From the NCBI RefSeq assembly GCF_900215205.1, contig NZ_OBDY01000003.1, forward strand, positions 296,993-360,992: a DNA stretch of 64,000 nucleotides, given 5' to 3'. A model generated the notes under the pieces. The model saw only the letters and a list, made by a program, of their open reading frames with translations. It was not told the DNA's origin and searched no databases. The stretch is from Paractinoplanes atraurantiacus. GTDB lineage: Bacteria > Actinomycetota > Actinomycetes > Mycobacteriales > Micromonosporaceae. The position numbers and the translations under genes were made by a program. Shown here piece after piece: positions 44,400-53,227 of the stretch. The stretch's first letter is position 1. Every line of letters begins with the position of its first letter.

Positions 44400-46523
44400 A
44401 TGACCACAGCAGGGTGGTTCGCTCTCGGCATCACCGTGTTCGGCTCCCTCTGCTATGCGACCGCGTCCATCCTCCAGGCCGTCGGCGCCCGCCGCAGCGT
44501 CGGCACGGTCCGCACCATGGCCCACCCGCTCTACATGCTGGGCCTGCTCTTCGACATCCTGGCCTGGATCGGCGCGATGATCGCCCTGCGCGAGCTGGCC
44601 GTCTACGTCGTCGAGTCGATCCTGGCCGGCTCGCTCGCCATCACCGTCCTCGTCGCCCGCTTCGCCCTCGGCTGCCGCCTGCGCCGGCGCGACGCGGCGG
44701 CGGTCGTCGTCACGATCGCGTCGCTGAGCTTCCTGGCCCTGTCGGCCGGCCCGCAGGACGACGTGCACACCAGCGACGAGCTGCGCTTCGCCCTCTGCGC
44801 CGCCGCGATGGTGATGGTGCTGGTCGGCTGGGGCGCGGCCAAGGTGCAGGCCCCCGGCGGCCTGATCGCCGCGTTCGCCGGCCTGTCGCTCGGCGGCGCC
44901 GCCCTGATCGGCCGCTCGCTGCCCGTCCCCGAGGGCCTGAGCACCGGCCAGACCGCCCTGGCCATCGTCACCGAACCACTCACGCTGGCTCTGCTGACGT
45001 TCGCGGCCACCGGCATGATGCTCTACGCGCACGCCCTCCAGCACGGCGACGTAGGCCCGGTCACCGCCATCCACTGGACGGCCGAGGTCTGCGCCCCCTC
45101 AGTGGTGGCGATGGCCTTCCTGGGCGACACCGTCCGCGACGGCTGGCTGCTCCCAGCAGTCATAGCCGGCGTGGCCACAGTGAGCGCGGCCGTGGTCCTG
45201 GCCACCGCCCCAGCCACCCACGTCACGGCCAAGCCGGAGGAGACCATGCAGCCGGCCCTGCCCCAGTCGGTCCGCGCGGCCCTTCCGGCCCCCGAGATCC
45301 CGGCCTGGGTACGCCCCCTCGGCGAAAAGGTCATCTGGTGGGGCGCCCCACCGATCTGGCGCCCACCCCACCGCGCCCACCCCGCCGAGCCGGCCTACCG
45401 AACCACCGCGTCCCCTTCCGCCGCCGCCTACCCGCAGCCCGCCTACCCGAGGCTGGCTTACTCCCAGCTCGACCCGCCACAGCCGGACTACTCGCAGCCT
45501 GCGCACTCGCAGCCCGCATACCCGCGGCCCGCATATCCGCAGCTGGCCTATTCGCAGCTCGACCCGGCACCGCCCGGCTACTTGCCGCCCACTCACCTGC
45601 AGCTGGGCCCGGCGCAGTCCGGTTACCCGCAGCCCGGCCATCCGGAGCTGGGCCCGGCGCAGTTCGGTTACCTGGAGGCCGGTTATTCGCAGTCCGGTTA
45701 CCCGCAGCCCGGCTCTCCGGAATTCGGCTCTCCGGAGTTCGACCCGGCACAGTCCGGTTACCCGCAGCCCGGCTCTCCGGAATTCGGCTCTCCGGAGTTT
45801 GGCCCGGCACAGTCCAGGTATCCGCAGTCCAACTACTCGGAGCCCGGCTACCAGCAGCTCGGCCCGGCGTACTCCGGCCATGCGGAGCCCGGCTACGCGC
45901 AGCCCGGTCATCCCCAGCCCGGCTATCCCCAGCCCGGCTATCCGCAACACGGCTATCCGCAGCCCGGTTATCCCCAGCTTCCCGCGCGGCCCGCGCCCAC
46001 CGCTCGCGCCCAGGCGATGGTGCCGCCGTACCAGGCGCAGCCCGGTATGCCGCCGTACCAGGCCGAGCCCGCTCTGCCGCCGGTTCAGGACCAGCCCGCC
46101 GCGCCGTCGATTCGGGGTGAGGCGATGGTGCCGCCATATCACGCGGAGTCCGCCCCGGCGGTTCGCGGTGAGGCGATGGTGCCGCCGTATCACGCGCAGC
46201 CCGCCCCGGCGGTTCGCGGTGAGGCGATGGTGCCGCCGTACCAATCGCGGCCCACCATGCCGCCCTACCACGCCGGGCCTGTCTCGCCGTCTCGCCAAGC
46301 GCCGCCCGCCGCGCCGTCTCGCCAAGCGCCGCCCGCCGCGGCGTCTCGCCAAGCGCCGCCTGCCTCGGCGTCTCACCAAGCGGGGCCCGCCTCGGCCTCT
46401 CACGCAGCGCGGCCTGCCTCGCCGCCCCACCCAGCGCGGGCGGTTCAAGCCTCCGACCCGGCCTCGGCGCCGGCCGGCGATCCGCGCTGGTGGAGCGATC
46501 CCGCCACCGATGGGGAATGGTGA
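44400..46523 (+). CDS. DMT-like membrane protein with repeat-built Pro/Gln tail
   Basis: The protein has 707 residues from ATG 44400 (GGCGGGGGTGG upstream). Residues 1-275 form nine to ten membrane helices with small-multidrug/EamA-like character (LGLLFDILAWIGAMIALREL; HALQHGDVGPVTAIHWTAEV). Residues about 280-707 are a low-complexity cytoplasmic or outside tail. It has YPQPGYPQPG-type repeats, a 20-residue tandem duplication, three RGEAMVPPY units of 17 residues and five 9-residue SRQAPPAAP-like units. The tail ends WWSDPATDGEW. The membrane part may transport a small molecule; the tail resembles sticky extensin-like scaffolds. Function is unknown. Confidence 0.78.
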   Translation: MTTAGWFALGITVFGSLCYATASILQAVGARRSVGTVRTMAHPLYMLGLLFDILAWIGAMIALRELAVYVVESILAGSLAITVLVARFALGCRLRRRDAAAVVVTIASLSFLALSAGPQDDVHTSDELRFALCAAAMVMVLVGWGAAKVQAPGGLIAAFAGLSLGGAALIGRSLPVPEGLSTGQTALAIVTEPLTLALLTFAATGMMLYAHALQHGDVGPVTAIHWTAEVCAPSVVAMAFLGDTVRDGWLLPAVIAGVATVSAAVVLATAPATHVTAKPEETMQPALPQSVRAALPAPEIPAWVRPLGEKVIWWGAPPIWRPPHRAHPAEPAYRTTASPSAAAYPQPAYPRLAYSQLDPPQPDYSQPAHSQPAYPRPAYPQLAYSQLDPAPPGYLPPTHLQLGPAQSGYPQPGHPELGPAQFGYLEAGYSQSGYPQPGSPEFGSPEFDPAQSGYPQPGSPEFGSPEFGPAQSRYPQSNYSEPGYQQLGPAYSGHAEPGYAQPGHPQPGYPQPGYPQHGYPQPGYPQLPARPAPTARAQAMVPPYQAQPGMPPYQAEPALPPVQDQPAAPSIRGEAMVPPYHAESAPAVRGEAMVPPYHAQPAPAVRGEAMVPPYQSRPTMPPYHAGPVSPSRQAPPAAPSRQAPPAAASRQAPPASASHQAGPASASHAARPASPPHPARAVQASDPASAPAGDPRWWSDPATDGEW
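45226..46500 (+). repeat. Stacked in-frame repeat families encoding the tail
   Basis: Three families follow one another. A 60-bp unit is duplicated almost perfectly at 45691-45816. A 51-bp unit (17 residues, RGEAMVPPYHA core) occurs about three times near 46110-46250. A 27-bp unit (SRQAPPAA core) occurs five times near 46288-46430. Shorter YPQPG-type units fill 45420-45990. All keep the reading frame. Confidence 0.8.
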
Positions 46524-46524
46524 G

Positions 46525-47163
46525 CTAGAGGAGGCGTACGGCCTCGGGAATCGGGGTTGCCCCGTTGTTGAAGTTGATCGTGCGGCCGTAGGTGGACGGC
46601 TCGCCCAGGACCTCGGCCACCACCGCCGCCACGTCGGCCCTCGACACCGAACCTGATGTCGCGCCCTGCTCGGCCGTCTCTATGCGGCCCGTGCCGGCGG
46701 CGTCGGTCAGCGCGCTCGGACCCAGGATCGTCCAGTTCAGCTTCGACTCGCGCAGGTGGGCGTCGGCCGCCGCCTTCGCCTGCGCGTACGGGTAGAAGCC
46801 GTTCTCCGGGGACACGCCGTGCTCGGGGCCCGCGCCGAAGTACGACACCATCACGTAGCGGTCGACGCCGGCCCGCTGCGCCGCGTCCATCGACCGGATT
46901 GCCGCGTCGCGGTCCACCGCGTACGTCCGCGACGGGTCTCCGCCGCCGGCCCCGGCCGACCAGACGATCGCGTCGTGGCCCGCGAACAGCGCCGCCATCT
47001 CCTCGACGCTTGCCCGCTCCACGTCGAACACCGCCGGTTCCGCTCCGGTCGCGGCCACCTCCGCCGTGTGATCCGCGTTGCGGAAGACCGCCGTCGCCTC
47101 GTCCAGCAGCGGCAGCAGCAGCCGCGCCACCTTCCCGTGCCCACCCACCACAAGAACGCGCAT
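46525..47163 (-). CDS. NAD(P)-binding atypical short-chain reductase
   Basis: The 212-residue Rossmann protein opens MRVLVVGGHGKVARLL, the GxGKV-type nucleotide loop of YwnB/NAD(P)H-binding (PF13460-like) proteins. A YPYAQAKAAAD stretch carries the Tyr-x-x-x-Lys pair. These act as flavin or sugar reductases or as sensors. It is a single gene, ending 1 bp after the convergent membrane-protein stop. Confidence 0.85.
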   Translation of the reverse strand: MRVLVVGGHGKVARLLLPLLDEATAVFRNADHTAEVAATGAEPAVFDVERASVEEMAALFAGHDAIVWSAGAGGGDPSRTYAVDRDAAIRSMDAAQRAGVDRYVMVSYFGAGPEHGVSPENGFYPYAQAKAAADAHLRESKLNWTILGPSALTDAAGTGRIETAEQGATSGSVSRADVAAVVAEVLGEPSTYGRTINFNNGATPIPEAVRLL

Positions 47164-47259
47164 TCCTGACACGGTACCCGCGGTGGGGCCTCGGCGACGT
47201 CGTCGAACGATCCAGGGGGAGCGCGCCACCCTGGAGCGTGTCGGCGCCGCCGAGGCGGC

Positions 47260-47562
47260 TCAGCTCGCCGCGCGGTGCAGGTCGTCGCGCGGCACCCGCA
47301 GGTTGACCACGGCCGGCTCGCCTTCGACGCTGCCGGCGATCTGGTCTCCGCCGGCGTACACGTCGTTGGACAGCAGGCCCGTGCCGTCGATGCGCAGATA
47401 ACCCGTGGTCACCAGGTGCTCGGCGACCCCCGCGACCGTGTCCGGGCGTACGTCGGTGCCCGGCATCTGGACGGCGGTCACGGAGCCGACCTCGTCGCCG
47501 GTGGAGTCGACCACGGTCATGCCTACGTTCACCGTTGCGATGGGAAGACTGTTCGGCTGCAT
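47260..47562 (-). CDS. PRC-barrel-like small protein
   Basis: The protein has 100 residues, starting at ATG 47562. VGMTVVDSTGDEVGSVTAVQ is the typical first half of a PRC-barrel domain. The second half (TTGYLRIDGTGLLSNDVYAG) continues the beta-barrel. Such small proteins bind RNA or other proteins; the role is not known. It is divergent from the Ppx/GppA-like gene, with about 118 bp between them. Confidence 0.7.
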   Translation of the reverse strand: MQPNSLPIATVNVGMTVVDSTGDEVGSVTAVQMPGTDVRPDTVAGVAEHLVTTGYLRIDGTGLLSNDVYAGGDQIAGSVEGEPAVVNLRVPRDDLHRAAS

Positions 47563-47680
47563 GGTTCCGGAATTCCCCGACGGACCGGCGCAAAACACAA
47601 CCTGCCGACGGGCCGGTTTAGGGCCGGTCACCGCGTGGTACCCGCCCTGCCCCGGGCTCACCCCGACGGGAAGGCAGGAG

Positions 47681-48628
47681 ATGCGTGCGGCAGTGCTCGA
47701 TGTGGGATCGAATTCGGTCAACCTGCTCATCGGCGTACCCGGTACGACATCTCGCTCGTGGAAGGCACACACCTCTCTCGCCGCCGGGCTCCGGCCGGAC
47801 GGTGGCCTCGGGCCGGAGGGCCGGCGGCGGCTGATCACCGCGGTGGGCGAGGCCGTCGCCGAGGCCGGGCGGGAGGGGGTCCAGGAGTTCCTGGCGTACG
47901 CCACCGCGGTGATCAGGGACGCGCCGGACCGCGACGAGGTGCTCGACCAGGTGGCCGCGGCCACCGGGGTCCGGCTGGGCACGCTGACCGGCGTCGAGGA
48001 CGCCGAGACGACCTATCTGGCCGCCCGCCGCTGGGAGAGCTGGTGCGGCGGCCCGCTGCTGCTGGCCGACATCGGCGGCGGCTCGCTCGAGCTGGCCTTC
48101 GGCCGTGAGGTGCGCCCGGACTGGGCGGTCTCGCTCGATCTGGGGGCCCGCGTCCTGACCCGGCGTTTCCTGCGCGGCGGGGCCTCACCGGCCACCCGGG
48201 CCGCCCGTGACCTGCGCCGGTACGTCCGCACCGAGGTCCATCAGGCGCTCGCCGGCACGTCGTGGGAGTCCCGGTCGACTGCGGTCGCCGCCTCCAAGAC
48301 CTTCCAGCAGTTGGCCCGGCTCACCGGTGCTCCGTCGCTGCGCCGCGGACCCTACGTGGCCCGGCGCCTGCACCGGCGTCAGTTGCGCCCGTGGACCGAT
48401 CGGCTGGCCGCCATGCCGGCGAAGCGCCGCGCGAAGCTGCCGGGCGTCTCCAAGCACCGCGCCTGCCAGATCGTGGCCGGTTCGATCGTCGCCGACGAGC
48501 TCATGCGCGGCCTGGGTCTCACGTCGTTGCGGATCAGCCCGTGGGGGTTGCGGGAGGGCGTCCTGCTGCGCCGCATAGAGGGCGGTTGGCCGGATTTCGT
48601 CAACGCCCGCTGGGCGCCGTTGCCGTGA
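47681..48628 (+). CDS. Ppx/GppA family phosphatase
   Basis: The protein has 315 residues from ATG 47681, preceded by GGCAGGAG. The ASKHA-fold core is present: DVGSNSVNLLIG (phosphate 1 loop), ATAVIRDAPDRDEVL, LLLADIGGGSLEL (phosphate 2) and the typical ending SPWGLREGVLL. It is an exopolyphosphatase or pppGpp phosphohydrolase; actinomycetes usually have two such genes. The last codons lie in the first unit of a 30-bp triplication. Confidence 0.9.
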   Translation: MRAAVLDVGSNSVNLLIGVPGTTSRSWKAHTSLAAGLRPDGGLGPEGRRRLITAVGEAVAEAGREGVQEFLAYATAVIRDAPDRDEVLDQVAAATGVRLGTLTGVEDAETTYLAARRWESWCGGPLLLADIGGGSLELAFGREVRPDWAVSLDLGARVLTRRFLRGGASPATRAARDLRRYVRTEVHQALAGTSWESRSTAVAASKTFQQLARLTGAPSLRRGPYVARRLHRRQLRPWTDRLAAMPAKRRAKLPGVSKHRACQIVAGSIVADELMRGLGLTSLRISPWGLREGVLLRRIEGGWPDFVNARWAPLP

Positions 48629-48690
48629 GTCAATGCCGGCTGGGCGCCGTTGCCGTGAGTCAATGCCGGCTGGGCGCCGTTAGCGTGACT
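48601..48690 (+). repeat. Three 30-bp tandem repeats spanning two gene ends
   Basis: Exact 30-bp units lie at 48601-48630, 48631-48660 and 48661-48690, starting CAATGCCGGCTGGGCGCCG with few changes. The first holds the Ppx stop, and the third the stop of the convergent quinone reductase. The Ppx C-terminus (ARWAPLP) was evidently copied twice into the gap. Confidence 0.85.
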
Positions 48691-49622
48691 TTGCCGGTGG
48701 TGCGGCGGGCGAGCAGGTCTTCGACGGCCCGGCGGATGTCGGTCATCGGGTAGGCGGCCTCGACGAGGGGCCGCAGCTTCCCGGCCGCGACCAGGCCGAG
48801 CATCTCGGCCAGCGGCTCGCGATAGGCGCCGGGCACGGCCAGCGCCGGCCGCAGCCAGAATCCGGCGACGGCCAGGTTCCGGTCGGCCAGCGTGGCCGGG
48901 TCGACCGCCGGGCGGCCCTCGCGGGAGGCGTTGCCGAAGGTCACGAGCCGGCCGAAGTTGCCGAGCGCGTCGAGCCCGGCGCTGAACACCGCCCCGCCGA
49001 CCGACTCCAGCACGACGTCGACGGGGCGGCCGCCGTTGGCTTCGACGACTCTCCCGGCGTACCCCCAAGCCTCTGAGGAGACCGCGACGTCCGCGCCCAG
49101 CGCGACCACCAGATCGCGTTTGGCCTCGGTCGAGGCCACCCCGATGACGCGGCCCGCGCCGAAGTGACGGGCGAGTTGCACGGCGAGCGAGCCGACCCCG
49201 CCGGCCGCGGCATTGACCACGACCGTCTCGCCCGGCCGGACGCGGGCGCTGCTCCGCAGCACATGCCACGCGGTCAGCCCTTGCACCAGCAATGCGAGCG
49301 CCTCGGCATCACCGACGCCGTCGGGCACGTCGACCGCGTCCGCCGCCGGCACCACCGCCCGCTCGGCGAAGCCACCACCGTCGAAAGTGGTCGCCATGAC
49401 CCTTCGCCCGTCGACCGTACGCCCGATCACCTCGGTGCCCGGCACGAACGGCAGCACGGGCGTGGGCTGGTAGCTCCCGGCGATGCGGCTGGTGTCGGCG
49501 AAGTTCAGCCCGGCCGCGCTGACCTCGACCAGCAGCTGCCCGTCGGCGGGGACCGGCTCGGCGACGTCGGCCAGTTCGAGGACCTCGGGCCCGCCGAAGC
49601 GTGCGCACTGCACCGCGATCAT
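48660..49622 (-). CDS. Zinc-independent quinone oxidoreductase (MDR family)
   Basis: The 320-residue protein is of the QOR/zeta-crystallin type. It has the GroES-like start (MIAVQCARFGGPEVLELADV), VVVNAAAGGVGSLAVQLARHFG for NADPH binding and the ending RAVEDLLARRTTGKVTL. No zinc-binding Cys cluster is present. It likely reduces quinones or enones with NADPH. Its ATG overlaps the PPTase stop (ATGA), so the two are translationally coupled. Its last codons lie in the 30-bp repeat. Confidence 0.9.
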   Translation of the reverse strand: MIAVQCARFGGPEVLELADVAEPVPADGQLLVEVSAAGLNFADTSRIAGSYQPTPVLPFVPGTEVIGRTVDGRRVMATTFDGGGFAERAVVPAADAVDVPDGVGDAEALALLVQGLTAWHVLRSSARVRPGETVVVNAAAGGVGSLAVQLARHFGAGRVIGVASTEAKRDLVVALGADVAVSSEAWGYAGRVVEANGGRPVDVVLESVGGAVFSAGLDALGNFGRLVTFGNASREGRPAVDPATLADRNLAVAGFWLRPALAVPGAYREPLAEMLGLVAAGKLRPLVEAAYPMTDIRRAVEDLLARRTTGKVTLTAPSRH

Positions 49623-50257
49623 GGAACGGACACTACCGTCACCGCGGTCATGACCAGATCGCGCTCGATCGTGAAGCGGCCGCGGAACTCGGGGAGCGGG
49701 GAGTCGACGAGCGGGCGGCCGGTGAACGTCCGTACCGCCGGGTCGATCGAGATCACACACTCGTCGAAGCCGAGCCAGCGGCCGGTCAGCGGGAACCACG
49801 CTTTGTAGATGGACTCCTTGGCGCTGAACAGCAGCCGGCCCCAGTGGATGCCGCTGCCGAGCGTGGCCAGCATGTCGCGTTCGGCGGGCAGCGTCACCCC
49901 GGGGACCACCTCGGGCGGCAGCGCGGCGTGCGGCTCGGCGTCGATGCCGACCGAGGCGATGTCGCCGGCCCGGGCGACCGCCGCCGCCCGATATCCGGCG
50001 CAGTGCGTGATGCTGCCGACCACCCCGTCCGGCCACAACGGCTGACGCCGCGCGCCGGTCAGGATGGGCACCGGGGCGAAGCCGAGCCGTCGCAGCGCCT
50101 CGCGGGCGCTGCGACGGCCGGTGATGAATTCGCGCCGCCGCCCCTCGGTGGCCCGCGCGATCAGTTGTTCCTCGCCGGGGAACGGCTGCTCGCCGGGGAC
50201 GTCGCCGAACGCCTCGACGATCACCACTTCCGGCGGTACGAGGTCGGTCAGCGTCAC
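49619..50257 (-). CDS. 4'-phosphopantetheinyl transferase (EntD/Sfp type)
   Basis: The 212-residue protein carries the family motifs GSITHCAGY, VGIDAEP and FSAKESIYKAWFPLTG, which bind CoA and magnesium. The order and spacing match EntD-type enzymes that activate carrier proteins of polyketide, peptide or fatty-acid synthases. No synthase gene is nearby, so it probably serves clusters elsewhere. It is cotranscribed with the quinone reductase. Confidence 0.93.
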   Translation of the reverse strand: MTLTDLVPPEVVIVEAFGDVPGEQPFPGEEQLIARATEGRRREFITGRRSAREALRRLGFAPVPILTGARRQPLWPDGVVGSITHCAGYRAAAVARAGDIASVGIDAEPHAALPPEVVPGVTLPAERDMLATLGSGIHWGRLLFSAKESIYKAWFPLTGRWLGFDECVISIDPAVRTFTGRPLVDSPLPEFRGRFTIERDLVMTAVTVVSVP

Positions 50258-50261
50258 GCCG

Positions 50262-51278
50262 TCATGATGCCAGCGCCAGCGCGTATTCGGGCCACCACTG
50301 CCCGGCGGGCGGGGCGCCGGCCGAGCAGGCGCCGTCGGATTCGCCCGGCCGCTTCACCCACAGGTACGCGTCGACCAGCGTGTGCCCGGTGCGGGTCGTC
50401 GGCGCCTCGCCCAGCTTGCGGCCGGGCGGATTGCACCAATGGCGGTCGCCCGCGCCCACCTTGGCCGGGCCGTTGCCGTTGCGGCTCGTGTCCACGACGA
50501 AGTGGGTGCCGCCGAGCTGACGCGACAGCGCCGTGCCGTACCGGACGTTGTCGGCGGTCCGCTCGAAGTTGGCCACGTTGAGCGCGAAGCCGCTGGCCCG
50601 CTGGATGCCGGCCCGGCGCAGGGCGGCGGCCATCTGGGCCGGCTTGCGGATCCACGTCGGGTTGCCCGCGTCCACATAGACCAGCGTGCCCGGGTTGGCC
50701 CGCAGCACCGTCACGGCGTGCAGGAGAAGCCCGAACCGTTCGGTCGCGGCCTTGGCGTTCAGGCAGCCGCGCACGGTCTGCGCGACCGCGTCGGGCTCCA
50801 GCACCACCACCGAGCGGTGCCCGCGGATGGCCGTGGCCAGGGCGCCGACCCACTGGCGATAGGCGACCGCGCTGGCCGCGCCGCCCGCCGAATGACCGGA
50901 GCAGTCCCGGTTCGGAATGTGGTACAGCGTGAGGACGGGCAGCTTGCCGGCCCGGCCGGCGTCGGTGACGAGCTGCCGGGCCCGTGCCGCATATCCGGTC
51001 GACTCGTCGGCGAACCAGGTCGCCGTCGGGCGGTCGGCGATACGCCGCATGATCGCGGCGTCTCTCGTACGGCCGGCCGCCTCCCACGCGCGGACCTGGT
51101 CGGCAGCGGCGCCGTTGGGATCGACGTAGAGGCCCTGGCCCGTGAGACGGCCGTCCCAGGCCTCGGTCGACGGTGCCGGGGCAGGCGACTTCTTCTCGCT
51201 GGCGCTTATGGCGACGGGAGCGGCGATGCCGGCGGCGACCAGCGCGCCCGCGGTCAGCAGGACGTAACGCCGCTTCAC
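50262..51278 (-). CDS. cslZ: GH6 hydrolase of the csl locus
   Basis: The protein has 338 residues from a GTG overlapping the glxA stop (GTGA). It has a short N-terminal membrane anchor or signal (YVLLTAGALVAAGIAA). The GH6 barrel carries YHIPNRDCSGHSAGG (proposed acid Asp), VVVLEPDAVAQ, and a C-terminal Trp-rich loop with WVKRPGESDG. It would cut the beta-glucan made by CslA. In Streptomyces the order cslA-glxA-cslZ is the same, which supports the naming. Confidence 0.9.
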   Translation of the reverse strand: MKRRYVLLTAGALVAAGIAAPVAISASEKKSPAPAPSTEAWDGRLTGQGLYVDPNGAAADQVRAWEAAGRTRDAAIMRRIADRPTATWFADESTGYAARARQLVTDAGRAGKLPVLTLYHIPNRDCSGHSAGGAASAVAYRQWVGALATAIRGHRSVVVLEPDAVAQTVRGCLNAKAATERFGLLLHAVTVLRANPGTLVYVDAGNPTWIRKPAQMAAALRRAGIQRASGFALNVANFERTADNVRYGTALSRQLGGTHFVVDTSRNGNGPAKVGAGDRHWCNPPGRKLGEAPTTRTGHTLVDAYLWVKRPGESDGACSAGAPPAGQWWPEYALALAS

Positions 51279-53227
51279 CGGACCCTCACCCACCGGCCCA
51301 CGGACGGCACACCCCGGTCGTCGACGAGGAACAGCATGTACCAGCCGGACGGCATCACGCCGTCGCGCTTGGGAAAGGTCAGGGTGACCCCGTGCGGACG
51401 GCGGAGCAGCGGGAGCGCCACCGACCGCTGGTCGACGTCGAGCACATGGGTGACCGCGCTGGGCCGGATCAGCCGGGCCGCGACCGCGCGCCCCGCGTCC
51501 GGTGTGGGGAAGTGGATGACCGAGCCGTGCGAGACCTCGGCCGGGCCGCTCGAGATGACCGGGCGGTCGCCCTTCTTGAAGAGGTACGGCGGGCTGTAGA
51601 CCTCGATGCGCTTCTCGAACGAGCCGGGGTTGCGCCCGGTCTCGTCGTACAGCGGGTCGCTGCCCAGGGTGATCACCCGGCCGTCGGGCAGCAGGATCGC
51701 CTCGGAGTGGTAGTTGCGGCCGACCGTGGAGTCGGCCGCCTTCTCGAACCGGTTCGCCCTCGGCCGGTAGATCTGCGAGTTGAACAGGTCGCTGCGCGCG
51801 TCGCCCTGGTACGGACCGCCGCGATAGCCGGACGAGCCCCCGGTGGTGAAGACGCCGTCGTCGGGCAGGATCACCGCGTTCAGATAGCGCACCGGCTTGG
51901 GCAGATCCGGTCCGGGGCGATAGGCCGGCTTGGCCGCGTTCAGGTCGATGATGTCGGTGCGCGCGGTGGACACGGGCGACTCGCCGATCGCGCCCCCGCC
52001 GAAGATCATCACCTTCTGCTCCTGCGCCGGCGGCAGCAGTACGGACGAGCTGGTCTCGGTCATCCGCGGATTGCGCAGGCCCGGCGTCGTGGTGAAGGAA
52101 TTATTGGTCAAATCCCAGATTCCGGGTGTACGGCCGATCTTGTCGGAGCCGTAGCCCGAGTTGGACCCCGAGTAGAAGAGCCGTCCGTCGTCCATGATGT
52201 GGAAGGCCGGATACGTGGGGAACTGGCGCTTGAGCCCGGGCGTGGCCTCCCACCGCCGGCGGTCCACCAGGTAGCGCTCGTTGTCGCCGGGCAGCAGCCG
52301 GCCGAACTCGTCGAGCCCGGAGACGGCGAGCACGTTGCCGTCCGGCATCTCGGTCAGTGTGGGATACCAGCGGTGCTTGACCATGTCGCCGACGCGGACG
52401 TAACGCTCGGTGCGGGGGTCGAACTCGTAGGCGGTCTTGTCGCCGCCGTACTCCTGCTTCTCTCTGGTGATCTTGTCGGCCAGGCCGTAGATGTTGCGCT
52501 GGTCGTCGCCGGTCAGCCCGTCCACCTTGTATTGGGCCGGCTTCCGGACGATCGGCCCGTCACCTGCCTTTTCCGCGTCGACCCAGACCTCGACCTCGGA
52601 GGCGTGGATCATGGTCTGGTCGCCGTGCTTCATGGCTTTCGCTGGTTGAAGCGTGACGTCGGCGCGCGTCCGATATCTCGTGTTATCGCCGCTCAACAAG
52701 ATCGTCCCCTTGCGGAACGTCCGCGGCCCGCCGTTGGGCGACTCGTTCTTCAACTTCATGACGCCGGCGGCGTGGGTGATGTCCTTCTCCAGCCGCTCGT
52801 ACGACTTGGTGCCGCCGGCCACGAGCACATTGCCGTTACCGAGGAACGTGTGCCCGGCGCAGAACACGTCCGTCGGCGTCGGCACCTCGGTGAACTTGTC
52901 GGTGGCCGGGTCGAACAGCACGGTCCGGAACGTGCCGGCCTCGAACGCCTCCCGGTTGTTGCCGCTGCCCGCGATGATCAGCACCTTGCCGGTGTGCAGC
53001 AGCGCGGCGTGGATCGCGTTCACCCGGAAACTGTCCGGCACGTGCAGGCGCGACCAGTGGCCGTACTTCTCCTTGTAGGACTGCCGGTTGATGGTGAACT
53101 CGCGGTAGGCCTCGTTCGCGGCGGCCATCATCGGCCGGTTCACCGCGACGACGAACCCCAGCACCACCAGAGTGATCAGGTAACTCAGCAGGCGCCGGGT
53201 GAGAGTCGGTTTCGGTCGGGGATTCAC
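51275..53227 (-). CDS. glxA: GlxA-type copper radical oxidase
   Basis: The 650-residue protein starts GTG immediately after the cslA stop (TAAGTG). An N-terminal membrane anchor (about 14-30) is followed by a seven-bladed kelch propeller and a C-terminal Ig-like domain. By alignment with galactose oxidase, Cys123 (VFCAGH) and Tyr288 (HRWYPTL) form the thioether cofactor. Tyr-His of GRNYHSEAILLPDGR and His of VTHVLDVDQ bind copper. In Streptomyces, GlxA oxidises the CslA glycan at hyphal tips and is needed for development. Length and residue numbers are very close to that protein. Confidence 0.94.
   Translation of the reverse strand: MNPRPKPTLTRRLLSYLITLVVLGFVVAVNRPMMAAANEAYREFTINRQSYKEKYGHWSRLHVPDSFRVNAIHAALLHTGKVLIIAGSGNNREAFEAGTFRTVLFDPATDKFTEVPTPTDVFCAGHTFLGNGNVLVAGGTKSYERLEKDITHAAGVMKLKNESPNGGPRTFRKGTILLSGDNTRYRTRADVTLQPAKAMKHGDQTMIHASEVEVWVDAEKAGDGPIVRKPAQYKVDGLTGDDQRNIYGLADKITREKQEYGGDKTAYEFDPRTERYVRVGDMVKHRWYPTLTEMPDGNVLAVSGLDEFGRLLPGDNERYLVDRRRWEATPGLKRQFPTYPAFHIMDDGRLFYSGSNSGYGSDKIGRTPGIWDLTNNSFTTTPGLRNPRMTETSSSVLLPPAQEQKVMIFGGGAIGESPVSTARTDIIDLNAAKPAYRPGPDLPKPVRYLNAVILPDDGVFTTGGSSGYRGGPYQGDARSDLFNSQIYRPRANRFEKAADSTVGRNYHSEAILLPDGRVITLGSDPLYDETGRNPGSFEKRIEVYSPPYLFKKGDRPVISSGPAEVSHGSVIHFPTPDAGRAVAARLIRPSAVTHVLDVDQRSVALPLLRRPHGVTLTFPKRDGVMPSGWYMLFLVDDRGVPSVGRWVRVR

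Noticed and set aside
49619..50257. Marker of a local polyketide or peptide synthase cluster
   Set aside because: The phosphopantetheinyl transferase has no synthase, carrier protein or tailoring cluster in the window.
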